DNA from: Eutreptiella sp. 'Long Island Sound 2002'
Lineage: Eukaryota; Euglenozoa; Euglenophyceae; Eutreptiales; Eutreptiaceae
DNA length: 64,000 nt
Assembly: GCA_964036045.1 (NCBI GenBank)
Contig: OZ038389.1
Span: forward strand, 65,018,453 to 65,082,452
Reading direction: 5' to 3'
The notes beneath the pieces were generated by a model. It was not told the DNA's origin, did not search any database, and saw only the letters and a list, made by a program, of their open reading frames with translations. A program made the translations under genes and the position numbers. Positions 59,601 through 64,000 of the stretch are shown here, piece by piece. Each line of letters starts with the position of its first letter. Positions within the stretch are counted from its first letter, which is position 1.

Positions 59601-62600
59601 AGTGGTGGGTATAACTGGGGGGGGGGGTCCGGGCCGGACCCCCCCCCCCTAGGCCACAAAAAAGGTCACAATATTTGGTCACAACAAAAGTGACCTAGAA
59701 CCGACCGTTTTGGGCAGCCTTCAGCCCGTACATGTACATGGGAGGGGGAGGGGGGCTGCAACAACACACATGACAGGCACAGAGCCGTGTGGATGCAACA
59801 TTGCCGATGTCATTCAACGGCATTCAATGTCATTCACTTTCATCCCTCATAGTGACCATATTGTCTTGCTCGCTGCAGCTACCACGACTTGACCTGTCAT
59901 TATCACTGTCACTATCGCTGCCACTGCCACTGGATGAACCTGTGCTAATAGATGCAAAGGAGGACAAGGAGTGTGCTCCACCTGACATGTCAGCCAAATT
60001 ATCATTGTAATCAACTGACACAAGCAGTGTCTTGCTGTCCTTCCTCACCCCCCCCCCCCCTTGCACATTGGATCACACATGCAAGGAATTTTCTTGCATC
60101 CCACTCTGGCAAAAAGGAACAAAAGGGCCTACAACAACAGAATACACATACCGTGTACAAATACCCTCAGTCACAATAGATTTGCACTGCAAGCAGATAC
60201 ACTCACAGTAAATTTGCAATACAGGCAGGCACAGGAGACATTCTACTAGAGACACCTTGTTTGGTCACAACATTTTTGGGGCTTGCACTTTCCCACAATG
60301 GCCCTTTAAGTTTTTTGTGACCAGTCACAAAAAATGCCCCCCCCCCCCGCCCCCCGGACCCGGACCCCCCAAATGGCGCCAAAATTATATCCATCACTGG
60401 CTCCATGGCATGAGTAGTGGTAGGCCGTGGGTAGAGAAGGGGTTGTGCATAAATTGACCGTTGACCTCGGGACGTGGATGGCTTGTGTACATAGGGCTAA
60501 CCCTCTTGGACTGCGGCTCGCCATGAACGCTCCTTAGGCCGTGATGTTGTGATTGCCTTCTTCCAAAAAAAAACTACAACTTTATGTTCACCTCCGCTCT
60601 GGGGCTTCCGTTGGGCCGGCAGTCCGCGGACACAAAATTGAATTTGTGCTTGACATTGGTGCATTGGGTGGGCTGACCTCGTTAAACAAAACCATTACCG
60701 GGTGGCAAGGCTGTTAGCACTAAGACCAAGTCTTGTTCCGTTTTGGTCTAACAGTCGTGTGTGAATAGCGTGTTTTCTGATACATTGCATTCCTGCAGGC
60801 GAAATGGTGGGCCAGATGATGAGTCACACCCAGGAGCCCTTCTACCTCTTGAAATTTGTAGCCTACCTTGTCAACGTGGGCCCGATTTGGTTAACCCCTG
60901 AACCCCAGAATCAGTTGAGAATCTTCTTGTTGCCCTCTATTGTTTTCCATTGGCTTCCGTTTTTGGGATTTCCCCTCGTCCACAGAAAGGTAGTGCCTCC
61001 GAGCATGCCTCCGAGCAAAGGGATTCCGGTTACACACGGTTGAGTGCAAAGGTGACCTTAGTGTCGTCAAGTCCCAAAAATCAGTGGCAAGGAAATTAAC
61101 AACCAAGATGATGGGTGGGTGGCACTCAGTGTCCAAAGGGACTCAAGTAGTCAACTCCAAAGGATCACGTCAGCTTATGCCGGCAGCTCGATTGAGCCAA
61201 ATCTGTGGAGAGCTGGGGCTACCGCCCTCCACCAGATGCGACGCCACCCACGCCAAGCCAGGCATCCAGGTGAACCAACCGTCTGTACTTGTGCAGCACG
61301 ACAGGCAAAGCAGCGAAACGGCAAAAAGCCTCCTTGATACCTGCAATACTGCAACTTGTTGTTCCAATGTCTGAATTTGCTTGGCTTGCACCTGCGTGGA
61401 AACGGGTCTATGGCCAACGTGACTTTTTACCCATGCTGCTCGTCGTCCATACAATGCCTCTCAACGTGGATCCGAGATGAGGCCGGGCAACATGGCACGG
61501 CATGGCGCACACAATCAAGGCAAGTAGCACCTCCAATCGCTGAACATGCTTTTCGGCCGCTTGGTTCTCAATCTGCGTGGTAGAGAAGGCATAGCTGCAT
61601 CCCTCATTTTACACGGCCTGAGCTAGACTAGTGAAGAGGCCCTATCCCTCTGTTGCCGTGACACGATGCACACTACTGGGGTGTGACCAGCGACACCTGA
61701 TCGTGGCAAGATGCTTTTGAACCCCCCCCCCCCCAGCCCCCCCCCCCACCACCAATAGTGCTGGCGGCCGCTGACTGGGGTTGGGTCTGCCTCGGGCCTC
61801 CCACCTCAGTGCTACTAACACCGGCAACTCTTAAATTCTGAATTCACTTGACTTCTGAACTTGAACGGTTTCAAGTTTATTCTTTGTGGTATTGCCGTTC
61901 TACTGTATGACAGAAAAGGCCAAGAGAACAATAGAACGGGCGAACACATCTGCACACAAACATTTGTTTGGTGAGGAAAATGATGAAGAAAAGAATGAGG
62001 AGTGTGGCCCCATGTTACCCCACCACAGCCCGTGCACCCTGCCTGTTTTCACCTGCGGCGCTCTTGTCTCTGCCGTTTGCCCTCATGCGGCTGAGCAGCA
62101 ATTTGCCAAACTGGCATCAGGTCAGTGCCCTTGATTCGAGAAGCAGTAATCGTGCAGTGGTGACATCATGTGGCCCGAGGTGGCTAACGGACATCGTTTT
62201 GGCACCTTGTGACACGTGGCAACGTGACATATGCCTCTCAAATACGTTTCGCTCGGTCCTGTTTGTGCTATCACCGACCCTGCCCCTTTCTACTCATTTG
62301 CTCAATGGTCGCACTCAATCGAGTGCTGCTGACTCCTATGCCTCGCATATTTGGTCGTGCTGATGGCGCACGGTCCTGCCATTTGTCCTATGGGTTTTGG
62401 CACCCTCCCCCCACTCACTCACTCCTTCGCCGTGGCTGGCCGCTCTCCTTGGTGTCCATGCGCAGCACCTACCTCATGTCCTTGTTTGCACCACGCATCG
62501 GCCAGGGCCTCTAAGAATCTCGGCCGCAAAAAAAACTTGTTGCCGGCCGGTCGCCACCATGTCGTGGAGAAGACCACAAAACCCAACCCCCATAACAGGG

Positions 62601-63481
62601 ATCCTTGTGGTCAGGACCGGACCGGACCTTCGAGCAACGAACTACTAAAGACCTCTAGCGGTTCGGGGAGAATCGCCAACATCACCGCAAATTGGGCAAG
62701 GATTGACCTTCAATTTTTCGATATCCTTGTACAACACCAACTTTTCTTGCTCATGGCGCTGCAAATAAGAAATTATGAGGCACGGTGTAAGCTTCAAACA
62801 TCCCAAACAAAACCCGTTTGTGGGGGGGAGGACATGGGAGCTTGACAACTAAAGCTGCCCTTTGGCAAACATATTCACAAATGATCCCTATCTAGTACCT
62901 TTGAAGACCCAACCAAGCCATGGCGAAGTCCTCATAACGGAGGATTCATATGAAAGAGAGATCAAAATTTGAAAACCCTCCTCCCTTTCTCCCTCGGGGG
63001 GAGGGTTTGAGAAGTCGAAGACCAAAACCTTTGTTATTTTGTCTCACGAAATCGCGATTAGAAGGGGTGTACAAGGGATACAATTTAGCTCTTTGGGGAT
63101 ATGATGTGCGAAAACACCGAAAGGAAGGGGGGGGGGGGTCACAAACAGATGTTTGAATACAAAATGAGGGGGATGCAAGGGTTTTGAGAGATTGGTTTGA
63201 GAGAAAAAATCTTCGGCACGGGTGAACACACCTTCACGAACCTGTGGCATCAACTCCATCCCCATGATCAAACGTGGTGAAGACATTGAAAACATTAGCA
63301 CCCTCCGCTGCGGTTTGCAGCTTCACTCAAAAGCAATCACCCCCCACGTGCACATGACGTTGAGACCATGCCTCCTATGTTCCGAGAGAGACACACAACC
63401 TCCTCTCGCATGGCCATGTCGTTGTCCATGGTCGATTGTGATTCATCCGGCACTACTCCCATCTTGTTCATCTTGTTTGGC
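36610..63481 (-). CDS. Long coiled-coil protein gene, at least 18 small exons
   Basis: At least 18 GT-AG exons on the minus strand, from 63481 down to 36610, chain without phase conflict into about 597 codons. The central 400 residues are charged and Gln/Glu/Lys/Leu-rich with heptad character, e.g. VQAKQIQTLEQQVAVLQ, RELEKERQEVKRQKDKC, VTELQATVAMLETERQK, LRLEKRMLEQRLEQQEE. Long coiled coil is therefore clear, but no named family could be assigned; cytoskeletal, centrosomal or ciliary scaffolds have this look. The C-terminal part changes to a Gly/Pro/Arg/Ser-rich tail with repeated ESAFG/ESPFG/ESIFG. The N-terminal start lies upstream of 63481 and may be outside the window. Most internal exons begin and end in phase 0, and several have lengths matching whole heptads (42 and 126 nt). 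Introns host satellites, hAT elements, SINE and LINE remains. Confidence 0.75.
36630..36657. repeat. 28-bp exact dispersed repeat, copy 2
   Basis: Identical to 9972-9999 in the same orientation. Confidence 0.85.
36814..36872 (-). CDS. Coiled-coil gene exon (Arg/Pro-rich)
   Basis: Acceptor is CCCCGTCTGTTCTGCAG|AGC and donor is GAGGCAG|GTCCCC. It reads SAARPSRPEQYPARPMDRG plus two bases, matching the Arg/Pro/Gly style of the preceding exon. Phase 0 to 2. Confidence 0.5.
36873..38000 (-). other. Intron of the coiled-coil gene
   Basis: No exon was recognised. Runs of AACCGCC/GGCGGTT-type motifs near 37245-37340 and 37900-37960 echo those in intron 1 of the methyltransferase. Confidence 0.5.
38001..38284 (-). 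CDS. Coiled-coil gene exon: Gly/Pro/Arg/Ser-rich tail
   Basis: Acceptor is CATCGCTTGACAG|AC and donor is CTGATGCAG|GTTTGT. The 94 codons after the split residue contain spaced ARESIFGARGS, AMESPFGET, ARESAFGPQS and GAESAFGMRD, a degenerate repeat of E-S-x-F-G separated by His/Arg/Pro-rich linkers. Intrinsically disordered by composition. Opposite-strand frames are shadows. Confidence 0.65.
38715..38744 (-). CDS. Coiled-coil gene micro-exon
   Basis: This 30-nt exon reads (A)QRLEPSDSQ, between TTGCGACTGTCCAG|CT and GCAGG|GTCTGC, phase 1 to 1. If the donor is not used, the frame runs to a TGA at 38665 (ending WSTVQDI), which would be an alternative C-terminus. The following 400 bp are AT-rich, with plus-strand AATAAA at about 38495. 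Confidence 0.5.
39296..39470 (-). CDS. Coiled-coil gene exon
   Basis: Acceptor is CGCTTTCCTCAG|AGG and donor is GAAAGCG|GTATGT. 58 codons include YQEVQEVEQERDDLRLEKR and MLEQRLEQQEEAIKRLKFG, strong heptad coiled coil. Phase 0 to 1. Confidence 0.8.
39857..39979 (-). CDS. Coiled-coil gene exon
   Basis: Acceptor is GGGCCCTTCTCAG|GAC and donor is AGATTGCAG|GTCTGC. 41 codons, including QVQAKLAQMQIHVKELE and QQRKIMALEEECGRLQ. Phase 0 at both ends. Confidence 0.8.
40565..40619 (-). CDS. Possible extra coiled-coil gene exon
   Basis: A T-run (minus strand) leads to GGTGGAGCAG|ATT; donor is GGACTG|GTACAA. It reads ILHETERARRTLATRLRT, coil-like. Its 55 nt shift the phase, so a partner exon just downstream (about 40440-40524, DFVHLQRRIGKW) would be needed to restore phase 0. 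May be alternative or spurious. Confidence 0.35.
40620..42036 (-). other. Intron of the coiled-coil gene
   Basis: No convincing exon. An A-run on the plus strand (about 40630-40641) is the T-run of the candidate acceptor just below. Other open frames are short and unsupported. Confidence 0.5.
42037..42162 (-). CDS. Coiled-coil gene exon
   Basis: Acceptor is CTCGTCTACGTAG|GAC and donor is GAGCAACAG|GTGCAC. 42 codons, six heptads: EHRVAELEAALEDTERQR then AQLKAAMHTQE. Phase 0 at both ends. Confidence 0.8.
42225..42665. repeat. Minisatellite, ACAACTCCCAT-type 11-bp units
   Basis: Units such as ACTCCCATACA or ACTCCCATGCA are repeated with many variants, most regular at about 42500-42600. Thirty-three bases make an 11-codon cycle, which gives a spurious minus frame rich in WELYGSCMGVV. 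It lies in an intron next to the 42037-42162 exon. Confidence 0.9.
43333..43509 (-). CDS. Coiled-coil gene exon (largest coil exon)
   Basis: Acceptor is GTGTTTCCGCAG|GAG and donor is AAGAATCAG|GTGCGG. 59 codons, phase 0: EKELLRAEKFRLGQQVTELQ, then ATVAMLETERQKAAA and NAQNALDQAKALAERKNQ. Confidence 0.85.
43763..43888 (-). CDS. Coiled-coil gene exon
   Basis: Acceptor is GCATTTGTCGCAG|TGG (a second AG lies 15 nt downstream, in frame). Donor is CAGAAAGAG|GTCCAT. 42 codons: WQELQKEEARHQQEVSKGLK, then DADIELSRTKSQHECD. Phase 0 at both ends. Confidence 0.8.
44242..45567. mobile_element. hAT-like DNA transposon, 1326 bp, non-autonomous
   Basis: The ends are CAGGGATGGATATAAG at 44242 and its complement CTTATATCCATCCCTG ending at 45567. 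The flanks are GCACTTAT (44234-44241) and GCACTTAC (45568-45575), an 8-bp target-site duplication with one change, as expected for hAT. A minus frame inside (44395-44745) has PPEAW twice and a Ser/Gly/Asp-rich acidic tail (SSGSSSDSDASEIAG), but no transposase domain. A SINE lies inside near the right end. Terminal bases match the 59600-60399 element (CAGTGATGGATATAA). It sits in an intron of the coiled-coil gene. Confidence 0.85.
45225..45517 (+). mobile_element. tRNA-derived SINE nested in the hAT element
   Basis: From 45231 it reads GGTCTCGTAGTTCAGCGGTC, with A-box TAGTTCAGCGG and B-box GGTTCGAATCC (about 45281). A second GGTTCGAACCCC lies at 45366 within a duplicated GCGAGCCGGAAGGGATGC body. 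The 3' end is a (CTTAC)n tail. An exact 13-bp target-site duplication CCAACCCCAGCCC lies at 45212-45224 and 45518-45530. The anticodon-loop position lacks the universal U33 and one T-stem pair is broken, so it is not a working tRNA. Its head matches the element at 4809-5046. Confidence 0.85.
46800..46889 (-). CDS. Coiled-coil gene exon
   Basis: Acceptor is CCGGGCTTTGCAG|AGT (an in-frame alternative GGCTCAG|AAG lies 24 nt in) and donor is GGAAAAG|GTGTGT. Reads SGMRVMAQKEYDLTTEKAAM, then EEMQKDLVEK. Phase 0 at both ends. Confidence 0.7.
47608..47674. repeat. (CA)n microsatellite, about 33 repeats
   Basis: An uninterrupted AC dinucleotide run; the longest microsatellite in the window. Confidence 0.97.
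47908..48011. repeat. Two adjacent small inverted repeats
   Basis: GGTGGGTGAATCAGGTGTAA (47908) pairs with CCAATTACACCTAATCACCCACC (47951-47973). CACCTAACTCAC (47981-47992) pairs with GTGAGTTAGGTG (48000-48011) across a 7-base loop. Both are built from the same GGTGGGT/AGGTG words. Confidence 0.85.
48200..48317 (-). CDS. Coiled-coil gene exon
   Basis: Acceptor is TTTGCCCAATTCAG|G and donor is GAATATCAG|GTGCCG. It completes the Lys codon of the previous exon and reads TLWIQRNAEMQVKEREL, then EKERQEVKRQKDKCDQTLSE. Other in-frame AG sites (GATCCAG, ATGCAG) exist, so the left boundary is less certain than the right. Confidence 0.75.
48840..49245. repeat. 41-bp minisatellite, about 10 copies
   Basis: The word TGCAGCCCGAA recurs at 41 or 42-bp spacing (48929, 48970, 49011, ... 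49217), with GGCCAAAA and AATAATAAAAA between. Three copies make a 41-codon cycle, giving spurious minus frames of up to 191 codons rich in FGLHFYYF. Lies in an intron of the coiled-coil gene. Confidence 0.93.
49552..49643 (-). CDS. Coiled-coil gene exon
   Basis: Acceptor is TTTTTTTCATTGCAG|GAG and donor is GTCCAA|GTATGT. It reads EQVKAKNHMLERLDKLQQKF, then HAQGAHIEES plus AA. Phase 0 to 2; the next exon supplies G. Confidence 0.8.
50105..50215. mobile_element. GC-rich palindromic element, left of the satellite block
   Basis: From CGGAATGA (about 50112) to TCATTCC (about 50210) the sequence is a degenerate palindrome rich in GGCCGA and CGGCCGGCCGAG. A related, inverted element follows the satellite block at 55873-56028. 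It looks like a MITE; no clear target-site duplication was found. Confidence 0.5.
50260..52040. repeat. 99-bp satellite array 1, about 18 copies
   Basis: The unit runs TAAATAACATGACTCCTGCG, GTGGCCACAGGCCGCCTTTT, GTGTGCACCGCCTTGTGTGG, GCACCGCGTT..., 99 bp. As 99 is divisible by three, a 33-codon repeat persists on both strands: plus NMTPAVATGRLLCAPPCVG and minus MLFKGPQARRCTQNAVPTQG. GCCACAG and GCTATAG variants alternate. Frames interrupt often, so a protein is unlikely. Confidence 0.95.
52041..52657 (+). repeat. Subtelomeric-type unit 2 (617 bp)
   Basis: It starts ATCAAGACTCGAACTAGGAC and includes the hairpin ACTAGGACC...GGTCCTAGT. It also holds the inverted pair CAGGACGATCGTCCTG, a CTG-rich tract and the end CCCAGCTCGGTAA. 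Same landmark order as 74-1238. Confidence 0.9.
52658..52967. repeat. 99-bp satellite array 2, about 3 copies
   Basis: Nearly identical to the last three units of array 1 (from about 51731), including the same GCGCCTTGTGTGGGCGCCGC variant. Together with the next 600-bp unit it is a recent duplication of 51731-52657. Confidence 0.92.
52968..54776 (+). repeat. Three tandem subtelomeric-type units (609, 604, 595 bp)
   Basis: Units start at about 52968, 53577 and 54182, each with the same landmarks as unit 2. CTG-tract length and scattered bases vary. Short frames inside (e.g. EQRPSSETPAWRSGDRPELS) are shared by copies and reflect the repeat, not a gene. Confidence 0.92.
54777..55868. repeat. 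99-bp satellite array 3, about 11 copies
   Basis: Same unit and orientation as array 1. The minus strand carries the longest frame of the window (402 codons, 54660-55868), made of 33-residue repeats such as MLFKGPQARRCTQNAVPTQG. It is called a repeat because the frame follows from unit length. Confidence 0.95.
55873..56028. mobile_element. GC-rich palindromic element, right of the satellite block
   Basis: It runs from GGAACGGCCC to CCGCCGGTTCATTCCG and is full of CGGCCGGCCGA words that pair internally. Its reverse complement starts CGGAATGAACCGGCGG, resembling the left-hand element at 50112. Confidence 0.5.
56040..56363 (+). CDS. Unrecognised 107-codon ORF, coil-like
   Basis: Open from an ATG, charged, with PAQELKKQRKIHLQQAQMVA in the middle; ends at TAG 56361-56363. 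It lies on the strand opposite to the coiled-coil gene, inside its intron, just outside the satellite block. No domain or splice sites are recognised. Possibly a transposon relic or chance frame. Confidence 0.25.
   Translation: MHEERRLRASEQIRTVQTSIGLAKLPVNVPLRMLQPAQELKKQRKIHLQQAQMVAELRQWASLQPITDKPVEAVVQYSFVLYNCASSLTTPTNGKSLQRGEVMTGVG
56843..56893 (-). CDS. Coiled-coil gene exon, 51 nt
   Basis: Acceptor is GTATTGCAG|GTG and donor is GAATTGCAG|GTTTAA. Reads VQLSDKGDLAKRAEELQ, 17 codons, phase 0. Confidence 0.65.
57273..59343 (+). mobile_element. 3'-truncated non-LTR (LINE) retrotransposon
   Basis: Plus-strand, AT-richer sequence with broken frames at 57273-57461, 57674-57964 and 58034-58534 (ORF1-like, unrecognised). 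They are followed by 58870-59343, which resembles the start of an APE-type endonuclease: LSFATFNVGGP at the beginning, MVISLSEYRSD (acidic catalytic region), then GGRDGGVAMLVHIDLIGP. The endonuclease stops early and no reverse transcriptase follows in frame. LINE copies usually lose the 5' end, so retention of the 5' part is unusual. A minus frame at 59402-59560 (QTQFCLERLLVGCPLVN) faintly resembles a reverse-transcriptase-associated segment. Confidence 0.6.
59600..60399. mobile_element. hAT-like DNA transposon, 800 bp, non-autonomous
   Basis: The ends are CAGTGGTGGGTATAA (59600) and the complement of CAGTGATGGATATAATTT (ending 60399). An exact 8-bp target-site duplication GCTCCATG is at 59592-59599 and 60400-60407. 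Subterminal G/C runs with GGTCCGGGCCGG and several TGGTCACAA motifs near both ends are likely transposase-binding repeats. A minus frame (59830-60066) has an acidic Ser/Asp stretch (GSGSDSDSDNDRSSRG) like the 44242 element, but no transposase. Confidence 0.92.
61341..61391 (-). CDS. Coiled-coil gene exon, 51 nt
   Basis: Acceptor is GTTTCCACGCAG|GTG and donor is GTATTGCAG|GTATCA. Reads VQAKQIQTLEQQVAVLQ, 17 codons, phase 0, near-ideal coil. Confidence 0.75.
61531..61572 (-). CDS. Coiled-coil gene exon, 42 nt
   Basis: Acceptor is TTCTCTACCACGCAG|ATT and donor is CGATTGGAG|GTGCTA. Reads IENQAAEKHVQRLE, 14 codons (two heptads), phase 0. Confidence 0.7.
61573..62707 (-). other. Intron of the coiled-coil gene
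   Basis: A C-run pair lies at about 61720-61748. An exon-like stretch at about 62061-62118 (donor GCCGCAG|GTGAAA) is 58 nt, which would break the phase between its neighbours, and is not called. Confidence 0.5.
62708..62758 (-). CDS. Coiled-coil gene exon, 51 nt
   Basis: Acceptor is TTTCTTATTTGCAG|CGC and donor is AAATTGAAG|GTCAAT. Reads RHEQEKLVLYKDIEKLK, 17 codons, phase 0. Confidence 0.75.
62759..63241 (-). other. Intron of the coiled-coil gene
   Basis: AT-richer, with a G-run at about 63128-63138. No exon was recognised. Confidence 0.45.
63242..63307 (-). CDS. Possible coiled-coil gene exon
   Basis: Acceptor is CAAACCGCAG|CGG and donor is ATGCCACAG|GTTCGT. Reads RRVLMFSMSSPRLIMGMELM plus PQ, 22 codons, phase 0 on both sides, fitting its neighbours. 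Met-rich rather than coil-like. Confidence 0.45.
63400..63481 (-). CDS. Possible coiled-coil gene exon, most upstream found
   Basis: Acceptor is TTCCATTTTTAG|G and donor is CGAGAGGAG|GTTGTG. Reads PNKMNKMGVVPDESQSTMDN, then DMAMREE, ending phase 0. An upstream exon ending in phase 2 is required. Confidence 0.45.
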
Positions 63482-64000
63482 CTAAAAATGGAAGAAAACT
63501 CAAGTAGAGGTTGAGAGAAATGAGGGATTGTCACACGACGCAGGAACCTCAAGTATCATGGCAACGAACCATTCCAATGTGGTCTTTGGCGACCAAGAGT
63601 TTGATTGTTCGCACGGACGGCTTTTTAGATCGACTTCAAGCAATCAAAGCAAAACAAGTGGAACAAACCTCATTGGCTCATGACTGTGCCAATGAACCGT
63701 CTCATGAACATTTGCATCCTCGGTTTTCGGTGGGAAAGCGTCATTTTGTGCTTCCTTCACACGTAGGCCGGCTACACAAATAATTGAAGGCGCAACGCCC
63801 AATGGCACAACATGTCACGCCACTCAATGGCACCATCAACGTGCTGGAGGAAACACCTATGTCATGCCACACCGCCTCCTTCTTGTAGAAAGGGCAATCT
63901 TGCGGATTGTTAAATGGGCAGCCGGTCACTTGTCCAAGCACCATTGGGCATGAGCCTCACAGCGCACGGCAAGAGCAATGGCAATGGCAATGGTCCATGA
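63482..64000. other. Right edge, unresolved
   Basis: The 5' part of the coiled-coil gene should lie here or beyond. A minus candidate near 63876-63960 (QDCPFYKKEAVWHDI, donor GACATAG|GTGTTT) ends in phase 1 and does not connect directly to 63481. A plus frame at 63511-63783 is open but unrecognised. Confidence 0.35.

Larger units (their letters stand above)
56894..61340 (-). other. Intron of the coiled-coil gene (4.4 kb)
   Basis: Holds the truncated LINE and an 800-bp hAT element (listed separately). 60410-61340 shows nothing firm, apart from an acceptor-like plus site at about 60986 (CCCCTCGTCCACAG). Confidence 0.6.

Noticed and set aside
62061-62118. Extra coiled-coil gene exon
   Set aside because: Its 58 nt would break the phase between the 62708 and 61531 exons, which otherwise join directly.

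Overview
This is eukaryotic nuclear DNA. Two protein genes can only be read by removing GT-AG introns, and after removal their codon phases close across every junction. The introns are far longer than the exons and full of C/G homopolymers, microsatellites, minisatellites and transposons. The first 1.3 kb carries degenerate CCCTAA telomere-like sequence around a repeat unit whose relatives reappear at 52-55 kb, so the left edge looks subtelomeric. A GC-rich, intron-rich unicellular eukaryote (alga or protist) fits; the species cannot be named from the sequence alone.

Layout. 1-1.3 kb: subtelomeric repeat. 2.26-14.41 kb (+): six-exon gene for an RlmI-type (COG1092) SAM-dependent rRNA cytosine-C5 methyltransferase, 431 aa, with intact motifs. 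Its introns hold a tRNA-derived SINE, an inverted duplication, a 241-bp hAT-type MITE and a hairpin array. 14.4-21 kb: no confident gene. 21.15-22.18 kb (+): possible four-exon gene in AT-richer sequence, no family recognised. 22.2-26.4 kb: relic ORFs and a long degenerate tandem repeat. 27.5-28.9 kb (-): exons of an EF-hand protein. 30.46-35.39 kb: 53-bp satellite. 36.6-63.5 kb (-): a long gene for a coiled-coil protein, about 597 codons in at least 18 small exons. Its introns contain two hAT-like elements (one with a SINE nested inside), a 5.6-kb composite satellite block, a 3'-truncated LINE and several minisatellites.

No operons, CRISPR arrays, rRNA genes or functional tRNA genes were seen. 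Most long open frames are by-products of tandem repeats: the 53-bp and 41-bp units stay open over three copies, and the 99-bp unit is open on both strands. The main results are the two spliced genes, the two nested or flanked mobile-element families with target-site duplications, and the shared architecture of the left-end repeat and the 50-56 kb block.
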